64,000 nt of DNA. Origin: Amycolatopsis aidingensis. Lineage in GTDB: Bacteria > Actinomycetota > Actinomycetes > Mycobacteriales > Pseudonocardiaceae. Below the pieces are notes generated by a model. It had not been told where the DNA came from. It ran no database searches and saw only the letters and a program-made list of their open reading frames with translations. Both the position numbers and the translations under genes were made by a program. Location of the stretch: NCBI RefSeq assembly GCF_018885265.1, contig NZ_CP076538.1, forward strand, positions 6,856,001-6,920,000, given 5' to 3'. This document shows positions 53,989 to 64,000 of this stretch, one piece after another; position 1 is the first letter of the stretch; every line of letters begins with the position of its first letter.

Positions 53989-55563
53989 TCAGAACACGAA
54001 ACCGCCCGCACCGGCCCAGTCCAGCGCGAAGCTGGGCGCAACGCCGAGCAGCAGGGTGACGACCACGCCGAGGGTGATGGCCGCGGTGGTGAACGCGCCG
54101 GGCACGCTGACCGTCGGGCCGTCCGGGGCGGGCTCGGAGAAGAACATCAGCACCACCACCCGCAGATAGAAGAACGCGGCGATGGCGCTGGCCACCAGTG
54201 CGATGACCACCAGCGGCGCCATCCCGTCCGAGAGCGCGGCCTCGAACACCACGAACTTCCCGATGAACCCGCTGGTCATCGGGATACCGGCGAGGGCGAG
54301 CAGCAGGAAGGTGAACGTCCAGGCCAGCAGCGGGGACCGCTTGGCCAGCCCGGCCCATGCGGACAGGTGGGTGGCCTCCCCGCCGGCGTCACGGACCAGG
54401 CTGATCACTCCGAAGGTGGCGATCGTGGTGAAGCCGTAGGCCAGCAGGTAGAACATCGTGCCGGACAGGCCATCCTCGGTCAGCGCGATCGAGCCGACCA
54501 GCAGGAACCCGGCGTGTGCGATGGAGGAGTAGGCGACCATCCGCTTCACGTCGGTCTGGGTGAGCCCGAGGATCGCCCCGATCAGCATCGACACGATCGC
54601 CACGCCCCACAGCACCCCGCGCCACTCCCAGCTGGTCGACTCGAAGCCGACCGTGAGCACGCGCAGGATCCCGCCGAACGCGGCCACCTTGGTGCAGGCC
54701 GCCATGAAGGCCGTCACCGGGGTCGGGGCGCCCTGGTAGACGTCCGGGGTCCAGGTGTGGAACGGGCCGACCGAACCCTTGAACAGCAGGCCGACCACCA
54801 GCAGCCCGAACCCGGCGAACAGCAGTGTGTCGGAGCGGTCCGTGCCCGCCGTGGCGTTCGCGATATCGGCCAGCTGCACCGAACCCGCGTAGCCGTACAG
54901 CAGCGCGAGGCCGTACAGGAAGAAGGCGCTGGCGAACGCGCCGAGCAGGAAGTACTTGACCGCGGCTTCCTGGGAGATCAGCCTGCGCCGCCTGGCCAGC
55001 CCGCACATCAGGTACAGCGGGAGGCTGAGCACCTCCAGCGCGATGAACATGGTGAGCAGGTTGTTGGCCGCGCAGAAGGTCATCATCCCGGCGAGCGCGA
55101 ACAGCGTCAGCGGGAACACCTCGGTCTGCATGCCGGTGGAACCGGCCTGCGCCCGGTCCTGCATGGTGCCGGGCCGGATCCCCGCCTGCGCGACGAACGC
55201 CCCGCCCGGCTCCACCGAGCGGTCCGCGATCAGCAGCACCGCGCCCAGCGCCAGGGCGAGCAGGGTGCCCCAGAGGAACAACGCCGGCCCATCCACCGAG
55301 ATCATGCCGCTGAAGGTGGCCACCCCGCGGTCCGGCGCGTCACTCACGTACGCGCCCAGTGCGACCCCCGCGGCCGCCAGCGTCAGCAGGCTGAGCACGA
55401 CCTGGCCGGACCAGCGCTGGTGCCGGGGCAGGAAGGTCTCGAACAACACGCTGATGCAGGCGGCGCCGAGGACGATCAGCACCGGCAGAATCGCGGCGTA
55501 GTCGATCGAGGGGGCCTCCAGCGGCCCGTCCCCCTGCTGCTGGGCAAGAAGAACGTCGAGCAT
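53989..55563 (-). CDS. nuoN: NADH-quinone oxidoreductase subunit N
   Basis: 524 residues, about 14 membrane helices. Antiporter-type signature residues include a Lys in GLLFKGSVGPFHTWTPDVYQGAPTPVTAFMAACTK, in part, and AYSSIAHAGFLLVG. The subunit is part of the proton-pumping membrane arm. Last gene of the nuo operon; spacing to nuoM is 3 bp. Confidence 0.97.
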   Translation of the reverse strand: MLDVLLAQQQGDGPLEAPSIDYAAILPVLIVLGAACISVLFETFLPRHQRWSGQVVLSLLTLAAAGVALGAYVSDAPDRGVATFSGMISVDGPALFLWGTLLALALGAVLLIADRSVEPGGAFVAQAGIRPGTMQDRAQAGSTGMQTEVFPLTLFALAGMMTFCAANNLLTMFIALEVLSLPLYLMCGLARRRRLISQEAAVKYFLLGAFASAFFLYGLALLYGYAGSVQLADIANATAGTDRSDTLLFAGFGLLVVGLLFKGSVGPFHTWTPDVYQGAPTPVTAFMAACTKVAAFGGILRVLTVGFESTSWEWRGVLWGVAIVSMLIGAILGLTQTDVKRMVAYSSIAHAGFLLVGSIALTEDGLSGTMFYLLAYGFTTIATFGVISLVRDAGGEATHLSAWAGLAKRSPLLAWTFTFLLLALAGIPMTSGFIGKFVVFEAALSDGMAPLVVIALVASAIAAFFYLRVVVLMFFSEPAPDGPTVSVPGAFTTAAITLGVVVTLLLGVAPSFALDWAGAGGFVF

Positions 55564-55566
55564 GTA

Positions 55567-57135
55567 TCAGTTGCCTTCCTGCAAGGTCGTCGACGGCGCG
55601 ACCGCCTCGAGCGTCGCCTCGACCGACGGGGAGATCGTGTCCAGCACCGGCTTCGGATACAGGCCGAGGCCGATGATCAGCACCACCATCGGCGCCAGGA
55701 CCCCGATCTCCCGCACGGACAGATCCTTGATCGTCTTCTTCGCACCCGTTTCCGGCGCTGCCGCGGTTCCCGGGCCTCCGCCTGCCCCGACCAGGGCGTC
55801 CCCACGGACCGGACCGGTCATCAGGCGCTGGTAGAGCCACAGCACGTAGGCCGCGGCGAGCACCATGCCGATGGTGGCCAGGATCGCGTAGGGCGTGCGG
55901 GTCTCGAAGGAGCCAAGCAGCACAAGGAACTCGCTGATGAACGAGTTCGTGCCGGGCAGCGAAAGGGTGGACAGCCCGGCGATGAGCAGCATGCCGCCGA
56001 GGACCGGGGTCACCTTGGCCATGCCGCCGTAGTCGGAGATCCGGGTGGATCCGCCGCGCAGCGCGATCATCCCGATCACCACGATCAGCATCCCGGTGGC
56101 CAGGCTGTGGTTGAGCATGTAGGACACCGCGCCGACCTGCGCCTGCTGGGTGAAGGCGAAGATGCCCAGCGCGATGAAGCCGAAGTGCGAGATGGACACA
56201 TACGCGATGAGCCGCTTCATGTCCTGCTGCCCCGCGGCGAGAACGGCGCCGTAGAGAATCCCGATCACGGCCAGCACCAGCACCAGCGGGGCGAGCTCCT
56301 GGCTGGCGTCGGGGAACATCGGCAGGTTGTAGCGCAGCAGGCCGAAGGTGCCGACCTTGTCCAGCACGCCGACCAGCAGCACGGCGACGCCGATCGGAGC
56401 CTGCCCGGCTGCGTCCGGCAGCCAGGTGTGGAACGGCACCAGCGGGGCCTTGATCGCGAACGCGATGAAGAAACCGAGGAACAACCAGATCTGGGTGGAA
56501 AGCGGCGCGTCCTGCACCACCCCGACCAGGGTGGCCCAGTCGAAGCTGCCCGCGCCGATCCGGTCGTCGGCAAGGGAGTACGCCCCGATCGCCGAGGCCA
56601 GCATCAGCAGGCCGCCGAGGAAGGAGTACAGGAAGAACTTCACCGCCGCGTACTGCCGCCTCGGCCCGCCGTAGTAGCCGATCAGGAAGTACATCGGGAT
56701 CAGCATGATCTCGAACAGGACGTAGAACAGGAAGACGTCGGTGGCGGCGAAGACCGCGATGGTCAACGACTCCTGCACCAGGATCAGCGAGAGGAAACCG
56801 GCGGCGCCGCGGCCCTCGGGCAGCTTGTCGGTGGAGCCGAGCGCGCCGATCACGATCGGCACCAGCAACGCGATGACCGCGATCATCACCAGCGCGATGC
56901 CGTCCATCCCGAACGAGAAATGCACCCCGAAGGCCGGGATCCAGTCGAAGGAGGATGCCTGCTGGATCCGCTCGCCGCCAGGGTCGTAGCCGATCCACAG
57001 TGGAACGATCAGCAGCAGCTCGACGATCGAGATGCCGAGCGCGACCAGGGTGGCCAGCCGGTCGTTCCCGCGCAGCGCCGTCAGAGCGATCGCCCCGAGC
57101 AGGGGCAGCAGGATCAGGACGAGCAAGAGAGTCAT
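55567..57135 (-). CDS. nuoM: NADH-quinone oxidoreductase subunit M
   Basis: 522 residues, about 14 helices. It has [24 protein letters not shown], in part, [22 protein letters not shown] with the conserved Lys, and [12 protein letters not shown]. Homologous to Na+/H+ antiporters, it forms the middle proton channel of the membrane arm. A Gly/Ala-rich loop near residue 465 interrupts the C-terminal region. It overlaps nuoL by 4 bp. Confidence 0.97.
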   Translation of the reverse strand: MTLLLVLILLPLLGAIALTALRGNDRLATLVALGISIVELLLIVPLWIGYDPGGERIQQASSFDWIPAFGVHFSFGMDGIALVMIAVIALLVPIVIGALGSTDKLPEGRGAAGFLSLILVQESLTIAVFAATDVFLFYVLFEIMLIPMYFLIGYYGGPRRQYAAVKFFLYSFLGGLLMLASAIGAYSLADDRIGAGSFDWATLVGVVQDAPLSTQIWLFLGFFIAFAIKAPLVPFHTWLPDAAGQAPIGVAVLLVGVLDKVGTFGLLRYNLPMFPDASQELAPLVLVLAVIGILYGAVLAAGQQDMKRLIAYVSISHFGFIALGIFAFTQQAQVGAVSYMLNHSLATGMLIVVIGMIALRGGSTRISDYGGMAKVTPVLGGMLLIAGLSTLSLPGTNSFISEFLVLLGSFETRTPYAILATIGMVLAAAYVLWLYQRLMTGPVRGDALVGAGGGPGTAAAPETGAKKTIKDLSVREIGVLAPMVVLIIGLGLYPKPVLDTISPSVEATLEAVAPSTTLQEGN

Positions 57136-59030
57136 GCGAACCTCACCAGCAGCAGGGCGGCGACGAGCAGGAAGGAGCCGCCGAGCATGGACAGCGCGTA
57201 GGAGCGGACGAACCCGGTCTGCATCCGGCGCAGCCTGCCGGAACCGCCGCCGAGCAGCGCGGCCAGCCCGTTCACCGCGCCGTCAACCCCGCGGTTGTCC
57301 AGGTAGACCGAGGCCCTGGTGAGCCACAGGCCGGGCCGGGCGACCAGGTTCTCGTTCAGCGCGTTGCCGTACAGGTCGTTGCGCGCGGCCCGGACCACAC
57401 CCGAGACGTTCTCCGGCCGTTCGACCGAGGCCTGCCGCCTGCCGAACAGCAACCAGGCCAGCAGCACCCCGAGCGCGGACAGCCCGACCGTGAGGATCGG
57501 CACCAGCGCGTGTGGCAGCACCCCGTGCTCGGACTCCTGCAACGCGCCCAGCGAGGGGGTCAGCCACTCCACCAGCGCGTCGCCCTGGGTGAACAGGAAC
57601 CCGGCCGCGACCGAGCCGAAGGCCAGCACGATCATCGGGCCGGTCATCACCGGGGGTGACTCGTGCGGGTGGAACTCCCTGCCGTCGCTGGACTTGATCT
57701 CCCGCCAGCGCTCCTTGCCGAAGAAGGTCATCAGCACCAGGCGGGTCATGTAGAAGCCGGTGATCCCGGCGCCGAGCAGCGCGGCGCCGCCGAAGATCCA
57801 GCCACGCCAGCCCTCCTGGCCGAAGGCGGCCTCGATGATCGCGTCCTTGGAGTAGAACCCGGAGAGGAAAGGGAACCCGATGATCGCGAGGTAGCCGAGG
57901 CCGAAGGTGGCGAAGGTGATCGGCATCCGCTTGTACAGCCCACCGAACTTGCGCATGTCGACCTCGTCGTTCATGCCGTGCATGACCGAACCGGCCCCGA
58001 GGAACAGGCCCGCCTTGAAGAAGCCGTGGGTGAGCAGGTGGGTGATGCCCAGCGCGTAGCCGAACGGCCCGAGGCCCACCGCCAGCATCATGTACCCGAT
58101 CTGACTCACCGTGGAATACGCGAGCACCTTCTTGATGTCGTCGTAGGCACAGCCGATCACACACCCGATCAGCAGGGTCAGTGCTCCGACGATGGTGACC
58201 ACCAGCTGCCCGGTCGGGGTGAGGTTGAAGATCGGGCCGGAACGGGCGATCAGGTACACCCCCGCGGTGACCATGGTCGCGGCGTGGATCAGCGCGGAGA
58301 CCGGGGTCGGCCCCTCCATCGCGTCCGGGAGCCACGCCTGCAGCGGGAACTGGCCGGACTTACCGCAGGCACCGAGCAACAGCAGCAGCGCGATCGCGGT
58401 GACCACCCCGGTGGGAACCTGGCCGATACCGTCGAACACCTCGGCGTAGTTGGTGCTGCCGATGTACTTCCACATCAGGAAGATCGCGATGGCAAGGCCG
58501 ACGTCGCCGACCCGGTTCATCAGGAAGGCCTTCTTCGCGGCGGTGGCCGCGGACGGCCGATCCTGGTACCAGCCGATCAGCAGGTAGGACGCCAGACCGA
58601 CACCCTCCCAGCCGAGGTACAGCGTCACAAAGCTGTTGCCGAGCACCAGGATCAGCATCGCGGCGACGAACAGGTTCAGGTAGCCGAAAAACCGGCGCCT
58701 GCCGTCCTCGCCGTGCATGTAGCCGATCGAGTAGATGTGGATCAGCGAGCCCACGCCGGTAATCAGCAGTACGAAGGTCACCGAGAGCGGGTCCACCCGC
58801 AGCCCGAGGTCGATCTGCAGCGCGTCGACCGGGATCCAGGAGTACAGCGCGACATCCCGCGCGCCGGAGAAGGAGCTGGAGAAGAACATCGCCAACGCGT
58901 AGGCGAAGGACGCGAGGACGGTGCCGCAACCGAGCAGGTGCCCCCAGCCGTTGGTCCGCTTGCCGCCGACCAGCAGGATGAGCGCACCGAGCGCCGGGAA
59001 GGCGACCAGCAGCCACGATGATGTGATCAA
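57132..59030 (-). CDS. nuoL: NADH-quinone oxidoreductase subunit L
   Basis: 632 residues from a TTG at 59030 with TAGGGG upstream. [53 protein letters not shown] (in part), and [10 protein letters not shown] mark the antiporter-like core. The long C-terminal amphipathic helix and final anchor are present (through [10 protein letters not shown]). Distal proton channel. The TTG start is unusual, and no better start lies nearby. Confidence 0.95.
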   Translation of the reverse strand: MITSSWLLVAFPALGALILLVGGKRTNGWGHLLGCGTVLASFAYALAMFFSSSFSGARDVALYSWIPVDALQIDLGLRVDPLSVTFVLLITGVGSLIHIYSIGYMHGEDGRRRFFGYLNLFVAAMLILVLGNSFVTLYLGWEGVGLASYLLIGWYQDRPSAATAAKKAFLMNRVGDVGLAIAIFLMWKYIGSTNYAEVFDGIGQVPTGVVTAIALLLLLGACGKSGQFPLQAWLPDAMEGPTPVSALIHAATMVTAGVYLIARSGPIFNLTPTGQLVVTIVGALTLLIGCVIGCAYDDIKKVLAYSTVSQIGYMMLAVGLGPFGYALGITHLLTHGFFKAGLFLGAGSVMHGMNDEVDMRKFGGLYKRMPITFATFGLGYLAIIGFPFLSGFYSKDAIIEAAFGQEGWRGWIFGGAALLGAGITGFYMTRLVLMTFFGKERWREIKSSDGREFHPHESPPVMTGPMIVLAFGSVAAGFLFTQGDALVEWLTPSLGALQESEHGVLPHALVPILTVGLSALGVLLAWLLFGRRQASVERPENVSGVVRAARNDLYGNALNENLVARPGLWLTRASVYLDNRGVDGAVNGLAALLGGGSGRLRRMQTGFVRSYALSMLGGSFLLVAALLLVRFA

Positions 59031-59041
59031 GGCCTAAACCC

Positions 59042-59341
59042 CTAGTACTTCAGCAGGTTGGTGTCGTCGATCGAGGCCGATCGCCGGGTACGGAAGATCG
59101 CCATGATGATCGCCAGCCCGACGACCACCTCGGCCGCGGCGACCACCATCACGAAGAACGCCATCACCTGCCCGTCGATGGAACCGTTGATCCGCGCGAA
59201 GGTGACCAGCGAGAGGTTCACCGCGTTCAGCATCAGCTCGATGCACATGAACACCACGACGGCGTTGCGGCGCACCAGCACACCGACCGCGCCGATCGCG
59301 AACAGCAGCGCGGACAGCAGCAGGTAGTAGGTCGGGGTCAC
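59042..59341 (-). CDS. nuoK: NADH-quinone oxidoreductase subunit K
   Basis: 99 residues with three membrane helices. The two key Glu positions are visible: one in [14 protein letters not shown] and one in [13 protein letters not shown]. The subunit couples the membrane-arm proton path between NuoJ and NuoN. Its start overlaps the nuoJ stop by 4 bp. Confidence 0.97.
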   Translation of the reverse strand: MTPTYYLLLSALLFAIGAVGVLVRRNAVVVFMCIELMLNAVNLSLVTFARINGSIDGQVMAFFVMVVAAAEVVVGLAIIMAIFRTRRSASIDDTNLLKY

Positions 59342-60192
59342 TTGCTCTCCCCCTCGTCGGTCTCTTTACCGCCCACCAGGGAGCGCGCGTCCGGCTCCGG
59401 TTCCTCGCCCGCGACCCGCCTGCGCCCCGGTTCCAGGTGCTCGGCCGCGGTGGACTCGATCAGCCTGGACAGCGACTCCGGGGCCACCGAGCCGTCCGGC
59501 AGCAGCGCCGGGGTGGCCACCGTATGCGAGGTGGCGAACACGCCGGGCCCGGGCTTGGGCGAACGCCGCTCGTACTCGCCGCGGAAGCGGGCCTCGACCA
59601 GCTCACGCTGGGACCGCTTGCCACCCTTGGCGTGCCGGTCGGTGAAGGACAGCACCATGGCGCCCATCCCGGAGACGATCAGCAGCGCGGCGGTCAGCTC
59701 GAACGGGAACAGGTAGTCGGTGAAGATCAGCCTGCCGAGGCCGCCAGCGCCGCCGCCCTCCGGGCTGCCGGGGTCCGGCGGCACGGCCGGGGTGACATCG
59801 GCAAGCGAGCGGGTCAGCGCGGCGGCGAACAGCACCGCCATCCCGATGCCGAGCACCGAGGCGGCCAGCCGCTGGCCACGCAGCACCTCGACCACCGAGT
59901 CGGAACTGTCCCTGCCGGCGAGCATCAGCACGAACAGGAACAGCATCATCACCGCGCCGGTGTACACGATGATCTGGGTGAACCCGAGGAACTGCGCCTG
60001 CTGCACCATGTAGATCACGCCCAGCGACAACATGGTGAGCGCCAGCCAGAGCACCGAGTGCACCGCGTTGCGGGCGAAGATCATGGCCAGCGCACCGGCC
60101 AGTGCGACCGGGCCGAGCACCCAGAACGCGACGGCCTCGCCGGTGGAGACGGCCGCTTCCATCGGCGCCTGCGCGAGAATCGGCGCGATCAT
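59338..60192 (-). CDS. nuoJ: NADH-quinone oxidoreductase subunit J, with long C-terminal tail
   Basis: 284 residues. The first ~190 form the usual five-helix subunit ([22 protein letters not shown], in part; [26 protein letters not shown], in part). The remaining ~95 residues are a polar cytoplasmic tail ([20 protein letters not shown], then Glu/Arg-rich) absent from the ~184-residue E. coli protein. Such tails are seen in other actinobacteria. It overlaps nuoI by 4 bp. Confidence 0.96.
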   Translation of the reverse strand: MIAPILAQAPMEAAVSTGEAVAFWVLGPVALAGALAMIFARNAVHSVLWLALTMLSLGVIYMVQQAQFLGFTQIIVYTGAVMMLFLFVLMLAGRDSSDSVVEVLRGQRLAASVLGIGMAVLFAAALTRSLADVTPAVPPDPGSPEGGGAGGLGRLIFTDYLFPFELTAALLIVSGMGAMVLSFTDRHAKGGKRSQRELVEARFRGEYERRSPKPGPGVFATSHTVATPALLPDGSVAPESLSRLIESTAAEHLEPGRRRVAGEEPEPDARSLVGGKETDEGESK

Positions 60193-60755
60193 TGCATCGC
60201 CTTCTCTTCGGACGTTTCGACCGTCTCGCCCGAGGGCACTCCACGCCCGCGGGCGAGTTCCGGGCCGTTGACGTAGTAGTCCTGCTCGTTCTCGCCGAGC
60301 CGCATCGGGTGCGGCGGCTGCTCCATCCCCGGCAGCAGCGGCGCCAGCAGGTCCTCCTTGGTGTAGATCAGCCGTTGCCGGTCGTCATCGGCGATCTCGT
60401 AGAAATTGATCATCGTGAGGGACCGGGTCGGGCAGGCCTCCACGCACAGGCCGCAGCCGATGCAGCGCAGGTAGTTGATCTGGTAGTCCATGCCGTAGCG
60501 CTCACCAGGGGAGTAGCGCTCCTCCTCGGTGTTGTCCCCGCCCTCGACGAAGATCGCGTCCGCGGGGCAGGCCCAGGCGCACAGCTCGCAGCCGACGCAC
60601 TTCTCCAGCCCGTCCGGGTGCCGGTTGAGCTGGTGCCTGCCGTGGTACCGGGGCGCGGCGGGCGCGCCGATCTCCGGGTACTCCTCGGTGGCCACCTTCT
60701 TGAACATCGTGGCGAAGGTGACGCCGAAGCCCTTGATGGGGTCAAACAGTCCCAT
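60189..60755 (-). CDS. nuoI: NADH-quinone oxidoreductase subunit I
   Basis: 188 residues. The two [4Fe-4S] motifs [12 protein letters not shown] and [12 protein letters not shown] bind clusters N6a and N6b, which hand electrons toward the quinone site. The residues after [17 protein letters not shown] form an extended C-terminus. The start overlaps the 3' end of nuoH by 14 bp. Confidence 0.98.
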   Translation of the reverse strand: MGLFDPIKGFGVTFATMFKKVATEEYPEIGAPAAPRYHGRHQLNRHPDGLEKCVGCELCAWACPADAIFVEGGDNTEEERYSPGERYGMDYQINYLRCIGCGLCVEACPTRSLTMINFYEIADDDRQRLIYTKEDLLAPLLPGMEQPPHPMRLGENEQDYYVNGPELARGRGVPSGETVETSEEKAMQ

Positions 60756-62106
60756 TGTCAGGACCCTCCTTTTCGGAATCGCCCCCGGCGGTGACCGAGG
60801 CCGTTTCCTTCCTGGCCGCCCTTTCCTTGGCCTTGAGCGCCTTCCGGCGCGGGGTGGTGTCCGGGACCTTCAGGTCCAGCGGCGGCAGCGGGTAGTCGCT
60901 GCCGGTGACCGGCACCGAGTCGTCGTCCGGCAGCCGCTTCTCCGGCAGCAACAGGGTGAGCAGCACCAGCACCACGATGGTGATCCCGCCGATGACCAGG
61001 ATCTGGCCGGTGGTGACCTCCGCGTCGGTGCGGATCGCGCGGATGCCCGCGATCAGCACGAACCAGATCAGGCCGCCGGGGATGAGCACCTTCCAGCCCA
61101 GCTTCATGAACTGGTCGTAGCGGAACCTCGGCAGCGTGCCGCGCAGCCAGATGAAGCCGAACAGCAGCAGGAACACCTTGGCGAAGAACCACAGCAGCGG
61201 CCAGAAGCCGGTGTTCAGCACCCCGTCGCCGATGGTGGACAGTGGCCATGGCGCCCGCCAGCCACCGAGGAACAGCGTGGTGCAGAACGCCGAGACGATC
61301 ACCATGTTGACGTACTCGGCGAGGAAGAACATGGCGAACTTCATCGAGCTGTACTCGGTGTGGAACCCGCCGACCAGCTCGGACTCGGCCTCCGGGAGGT
61401 CGAACGGCGCCCGGTTGGTCTCGCCGACCATGGAGATCAGGAAGATCACGAAGCTGGCAGGCAGCAGGTAGAAGTACCAGCCGCTCTGCTGGGCGTCCAC
61501 GATCTCGGAAAGGGAAAGCGACTGCGCGTACAGCGCGACCCCGAGAATCGCCAGCCCCATCGCAATCTCGTAGGAGATCACCTGCGCGGTGGAGCGCAGC
61601 CCGCCGAGCAGCGGGTATGGCGAGCCGGACGACCAGCCTGCCAGCACGATCCCGTACACCCCGATGGCCGAGGTGGCCAGGATCAGCAGCACGCTCACCG
61701 GCAGCTCGACCAGCTGCAGCACGGTCTGCTCACCGAAGATGGACACCTGCGGGCCGAACGGGATGGCGCCGAGCCCGATCAGCGCGGGCACCGCGGACAT
61801 CACCGGCGCGAGGAAGTAGACCTTGCGGTCTGCGGTGTCCGGGATCACCTGTTCCTTGAACGGCAGCTTGATCGCGTCCGCGATGGACTGGAAGTAGCCG
61901 CCCGGCCCGACCCGGTTCGGGCCGGGCCGGTTCTGCATCCGGCCCATGGCCTTGCGTTCCCACACGATCAGGAACACGGTCATGACCGGGCCGATCAGCA
62001 GGATCACCACGGCCTTGAGCAGGATCAGCCACCACGGGTCGTCCGCGAGCAGCTCGGCGCGGCTGGCCGCGTCCTGCGCCTGCGCCAGGAAAAGCGGGTC
62101 GCTCAC
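60742..62106 (-). CDS. nuoH: NADH-quinone oxidoreductase subunit H
   Basis: 454 residues from GTG 62106. Eight or nine membrane helices and the quinone-site blocks [21 protein letters not shown] and [24 protein letters not shown], in part, are present. The tail after about residue 395 is charged and extends past the family norm, as in other actinobacterial NuoH. It links the peripheral arm to the membrane arm. Confidence 0.97.
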   Translation of the reverse strand: MSDPLFLAQAQDAASRAELLADDPWWLILLKAVVILLIGPVMTVFLIVWERKAMGRMQNRPGPNRVGPGGYFQSIADAIKLPFKEQVIPDTADRKVYFLAPVMSAVPALIGLGAIPFGPQVSIFGEQTVLQLVELPVSVLLILATSAIGVYGIVLAGWSSGSPYPLLGGLRSTAQVISYEIAMGLAILGVALYAQSLSLSEIVDAQQSGWYFYLLPASFVIFLISMVGETNRAPFDLPEAESELVGGFHTEYSSMKFAMFFLAEYVNMVIVSAFCTTLFLGGWRAPWPLSTIGDGVLNTGFWPLLWFFAKVFLLLFGFIWLRGTLPRFRYDQFMKLGWKVLIPGGLIWFVLIAGIRAIRTDAEVTTGQILVIGGITIVVLVLLTLLLPEKRLPDDDSVPVTGSDYPLPPLDLKVPDTTPRRKALKAKERAARKETASVTAGGDSEKEGPDNGTV

Positions 62107-64000
62107 TCAGCACCTCCGGCCGCGATCGACACCTCGGCGCCGTGCCCGGCGCCCAGCGCAACGCGGACTCTCGATCCGTCCGAGTTGGACGGTAACCAGA
62201 CCACCCCGTCCGGCAGGTCGGCGACCTCCACCGGCAGCGTGATCGAACCCCGGTCGGTGGACACCGTGACCCGCTTGCCGACCGACCGCGCGGTGTTCGC
62301 GGACAGCCTGGCCACCACCGGGCGTGCGGTTCCGGCCAGATGCGGCTCGTCCACCTGGAGCGAGCCGTTGTCCAGCAGCTGCCGCCAGGTCGCCAGCACG
62401 GCCTTGCCCGCGGCCGGGGCGGCCTGCGGCAGGCCGGGAACGTCCGGGGCGGCACCGTCCCGTGGCCGGGCGGGCAGCCGGGCGAGGTCCCCCGCCGCGG
62501 CGGCGGGGCTCTGGGTGAACAGGTCCACGTCCATCTCGACGGCGAGGGTGTCCAGCACCCGGCAGTCCGGCAGCGCGCCGGTGCCCTCCAGGGTCACCTC
62601 GAACTCCCGGCGGCGGCCCTCCCAGTTCAGGTAGCTGCCGGACTTCTCGACGGCGGGTGCGATCGGCAGCACCACGTCGGCGCGTTCGGTGACGGCGCTG
62701 CGCATCAGTTCCAGGCTGACCACGAAGGCGCCACCGGCCAGTGCGCCGCGGGCCAGCTCCGGATCGGGCAGGTCGTCCGGATCCACCCCGCCGACCAGCA
62801 GGCCGGAGAGCTCACCGGCCGCGGCCGCGGACAGGATGCCGGTGGTGTCCCGGCCCGGCTGCGCGGGCAGCGAACCGGCCGCCACTCCCCAGGCCCGTTC
62901 GACCTCGGCGCGGGCCTGCTCGTCGGTCACCGCGCGGCCACCGGGCAGCAGGGTGGGCAGGGCGCCGGTGTCCAGCCCGCCGCGCTCACCCGCGCGGCGC
63001 GGGATCCAGGCCAGCTTCGCGCCGGTGCGGGCGGACAGCCGGTGCAGCGCGGTGAACAGGCCCGGCACCTCGGCCGCCCGCTCACCGACCAGCACCACCG
63101 CGCCCTCGGCCGCCAGCTGCTCGTCCAGGTCCTTGGCATGCTGGCCAATGGCCTCGATCGCGGCCGCCTCGCCGCCGGGCCGGCAGGCCAGCAGCTCGCC
63201 GAAGGTCTTGCGCACCGCCGGGGTGCTCCACTGTCCGAGGTGGACGACCTTGGTGCCCTTGTCCCGCGCGGCCTTGCGCAGCCGCAGGAAGACGATCGGT
63301 GCCTCCTCCTCCGGCTCGAAGGCCACGCACAGCACCACCGGGGCGGTCTCCAGCGCGCCGAAGCTGACGTGCTCCGGGGTGTTGCCGACCACGTGCGCGG
63401 CGAGGAAGTCCAGCTCCTCGGGGGAGTGCGCCCGTGCCCGGAAGTCGATGTCGTTGGTGCGCAGGGCCAGCCGGGCGAACTTGGTGTAGGCGTAGGCGTC
63501 CTCGACGGTGAGCCTGCCGCCGGGCAGCACCCCGACCCCGCCTGCGTCCCGCGCCGCGGCCAGGCCGTCGGCGGCAACTCGCAGGGCCTCGGTCCAGGAG
63601 GCCTCCTCCAGCTCGCCGGTCTGCGTGTTACGCACCAGCGGGCGGCGCAGCCGGTCGGCGGCGCTGGTGTAGCGGAAGGCGAACCTGCCCTTGTCGCAGA
63701 CCCACTCCTCGTTCACCTCGGGGTCGTCCCCGGCCAGCTTGCGCATCACCTTGCCGCGCCGGAAGTCGGTGCGCTCGGCGCAGCCGGAGGAACAGTGCTC
63801 GCACACGCTGGGCGCGGACACCAGGTCGAACGGGCGGGAGCGGAACCGGTACTGCGCGCTGGTCAGCGCGCCGACCGGGCAGATCTGGATGGTGTTGCCG
63901 GAGAAGTAGCTGTGGAAAGGGTGCCCGCTGCTGGTGCGCGAGGCCAGGTCCAGCACGTCCGCGGTCTCCGCGGTGCCGATCTGCTGGTTCGCCCCACGCT
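62103..64000 (-). CDS. nuoG: NADH-quinone oxidoreductase subunit G, C-terminal part
   Basis: About 632 residues are in the window; the N-terminus, with clusters N1b and N5, lies beyond the right edge. Visible are [31 protein letters not shown] (in part) and the [4Fe-4S] set CEHCSSGC...EWVCDKGR. A molybdopterin-oxidoreductase-like domain follows, which in complex I carries no metal cofactor. The stop overlaps the nuoH GTG start. The gene lies in the electron-input arm. Confidence 0.96.
   Translation of the reverse strand, partial: RGANQQIGTAETADVLDLASRTSSGHPFHSYFSGNTIQICPVGALTSAQYRFRSRPFDLVSAPSVCEHCSSGCAERTDFRRGKVMRKLAGDDPEVNEEWVCDKGRFAFRYTSAADRLRRPLVRNTQTGELEEASWTEALRVAADGLAAARDAGGVGVLPGGRLTVEDAYAYTKFARLALRTNDIDFRARAHSPEELDFLAAHVVGNTPEHVSFGALETAPVVLCVAFEPEEEAPIVFLRLRKAARDKGTKVVHLGQWSTPAVRKTFGELLACRPGGEAAAIEAIGQHAKDLDEQLAAEGAVVLVGERAAEVPGLFTALHRLSARTGAKLAWIPRRAGERGGLDTGALPTLLPGGRAVTDEQARAEVERAWGVAAGSLPAQPGRDTTGILSAAAAGELSGLLVGGVDPDDLPDPELARGALAGGAFVVSLELMRSAVTERADVVLPIAPAVEKSGSYLNWEGRRREFEVTLEGTGALPDCRVLDTLAVEMDVDLFTQSPAAAAGDLARLPARPRDGAAPDVPGLPQAAPAAGKAVLATWRQLLDNGSLQVDEPHLAGTARPVVARLSANTARSVGKRVTVSTDRGSITLPVEVADLPDGVVWLPSNSDGSRVRVALGAGHGAEVSIAAGGAE

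Noticed and set aside
54367..57201. 944-residue plus-strand open frame opposite nuoN/nuoM, and similar long frames opposite lon, the EAL gene, tra, kor and the 31.7-34.3 kb genes
   Set aside because: High-GC codon bias leaves antisense frames open. They have His/Gln/Arg-rich nonsense composition, no domains, and lie opposite well-conserved proteins.

Overview
The window is high-GC actinomycete DNA, most likely from the family Pseudonocardiaceae (Amycolatopsis/Saccharopolyspora relatives). The placement rests on gene content: a Scr1-type XRE regulator paired with a DUF397 protein, a DUF3558 lipoprotein next to PPE-like and EspG-like ESX genes, KorAB, an ArfC-like membrane protein, a full-length Lon with an HspR-type operator, and a complete-looking nuo operon tail. 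It is chromosomal DNA carrying one integrated mobile element.

Left chromosomal part (1-12207): the 5' part of a streptogrisin-like secreted protease, rpmG, tRNA-Met and tRNA-Thr (each followed directly by a copy of the same ~112-bp hairpin-rich repeat), a membrane c-di-GMP phosphodiesterase with a dead GGDEF domain, lon, a TAT-exported PhoX-family protein, a DedA protein, a NarL-type two-component system and a metallo-beta-lactamase-fold hydrolase.

Integrated element (12208-27295): a 15-kb actinomycete integrative and conjugative element (AICE) sits in a tRNA-Tyr gene. A 55-bp direct repeat marks its ends: attL holds only the 3' part of the tRNA, and attR holds the whole gene. From left to right it carries a VapBC-like pair, an aminoglycoside-phosphotransferase-like kinase, an XRE/TPR regulator, a GntR (KorSA-like) regulator, a run of small overlapping genes (Spd-like and zinc-finger proteins), an FtsK/TraB-type DNA translocase, a candidate clt transfer locus, an HExxH protein, a DUF4417 protein, a prim-pol plus DUF3631 replication pair, an 11-copy CCGCAAC iteron cluster (candidate origin), xis and int. 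The element also carries its own copy of the tRNA-Tyr terminator.

Right chromosomal part (27246-64000): tRNA-Tyr, yajQ, a secreted sialidase-like beta-propeller, an RmlA nucleotidyltransferase, htpX, a YVTN propeller, an F420-type luciferase-fold oxidoreductase, a BtrH-domain protein, a Bcr/CflA exporter with a MerR-like palindrome, a Zn/Mn ABC transporter operon, a DDAH/Lrp divergent pair, an enoyl-CoA hydratase, korAB (2-oxoglutarate:ferredoxin oxidoreductase), an ArfC-like protein, a polyprenyl diphosphate synthase (menaquinone side chain), a small ESX substrate/chaperone cluster (48.7-51.8 kb), the Scr1/DUF397 pair, and the nuoG-N part of the complex I operon on the minus strand. Together the right end provides central oxidative metabolism: korAB reduces ferredoxin, Nuo oxidises NADH, and the polyprenyl synthase supplies the menaquinone tail. 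The ESX cluster and its regulators lie between the synthase and nuoN.
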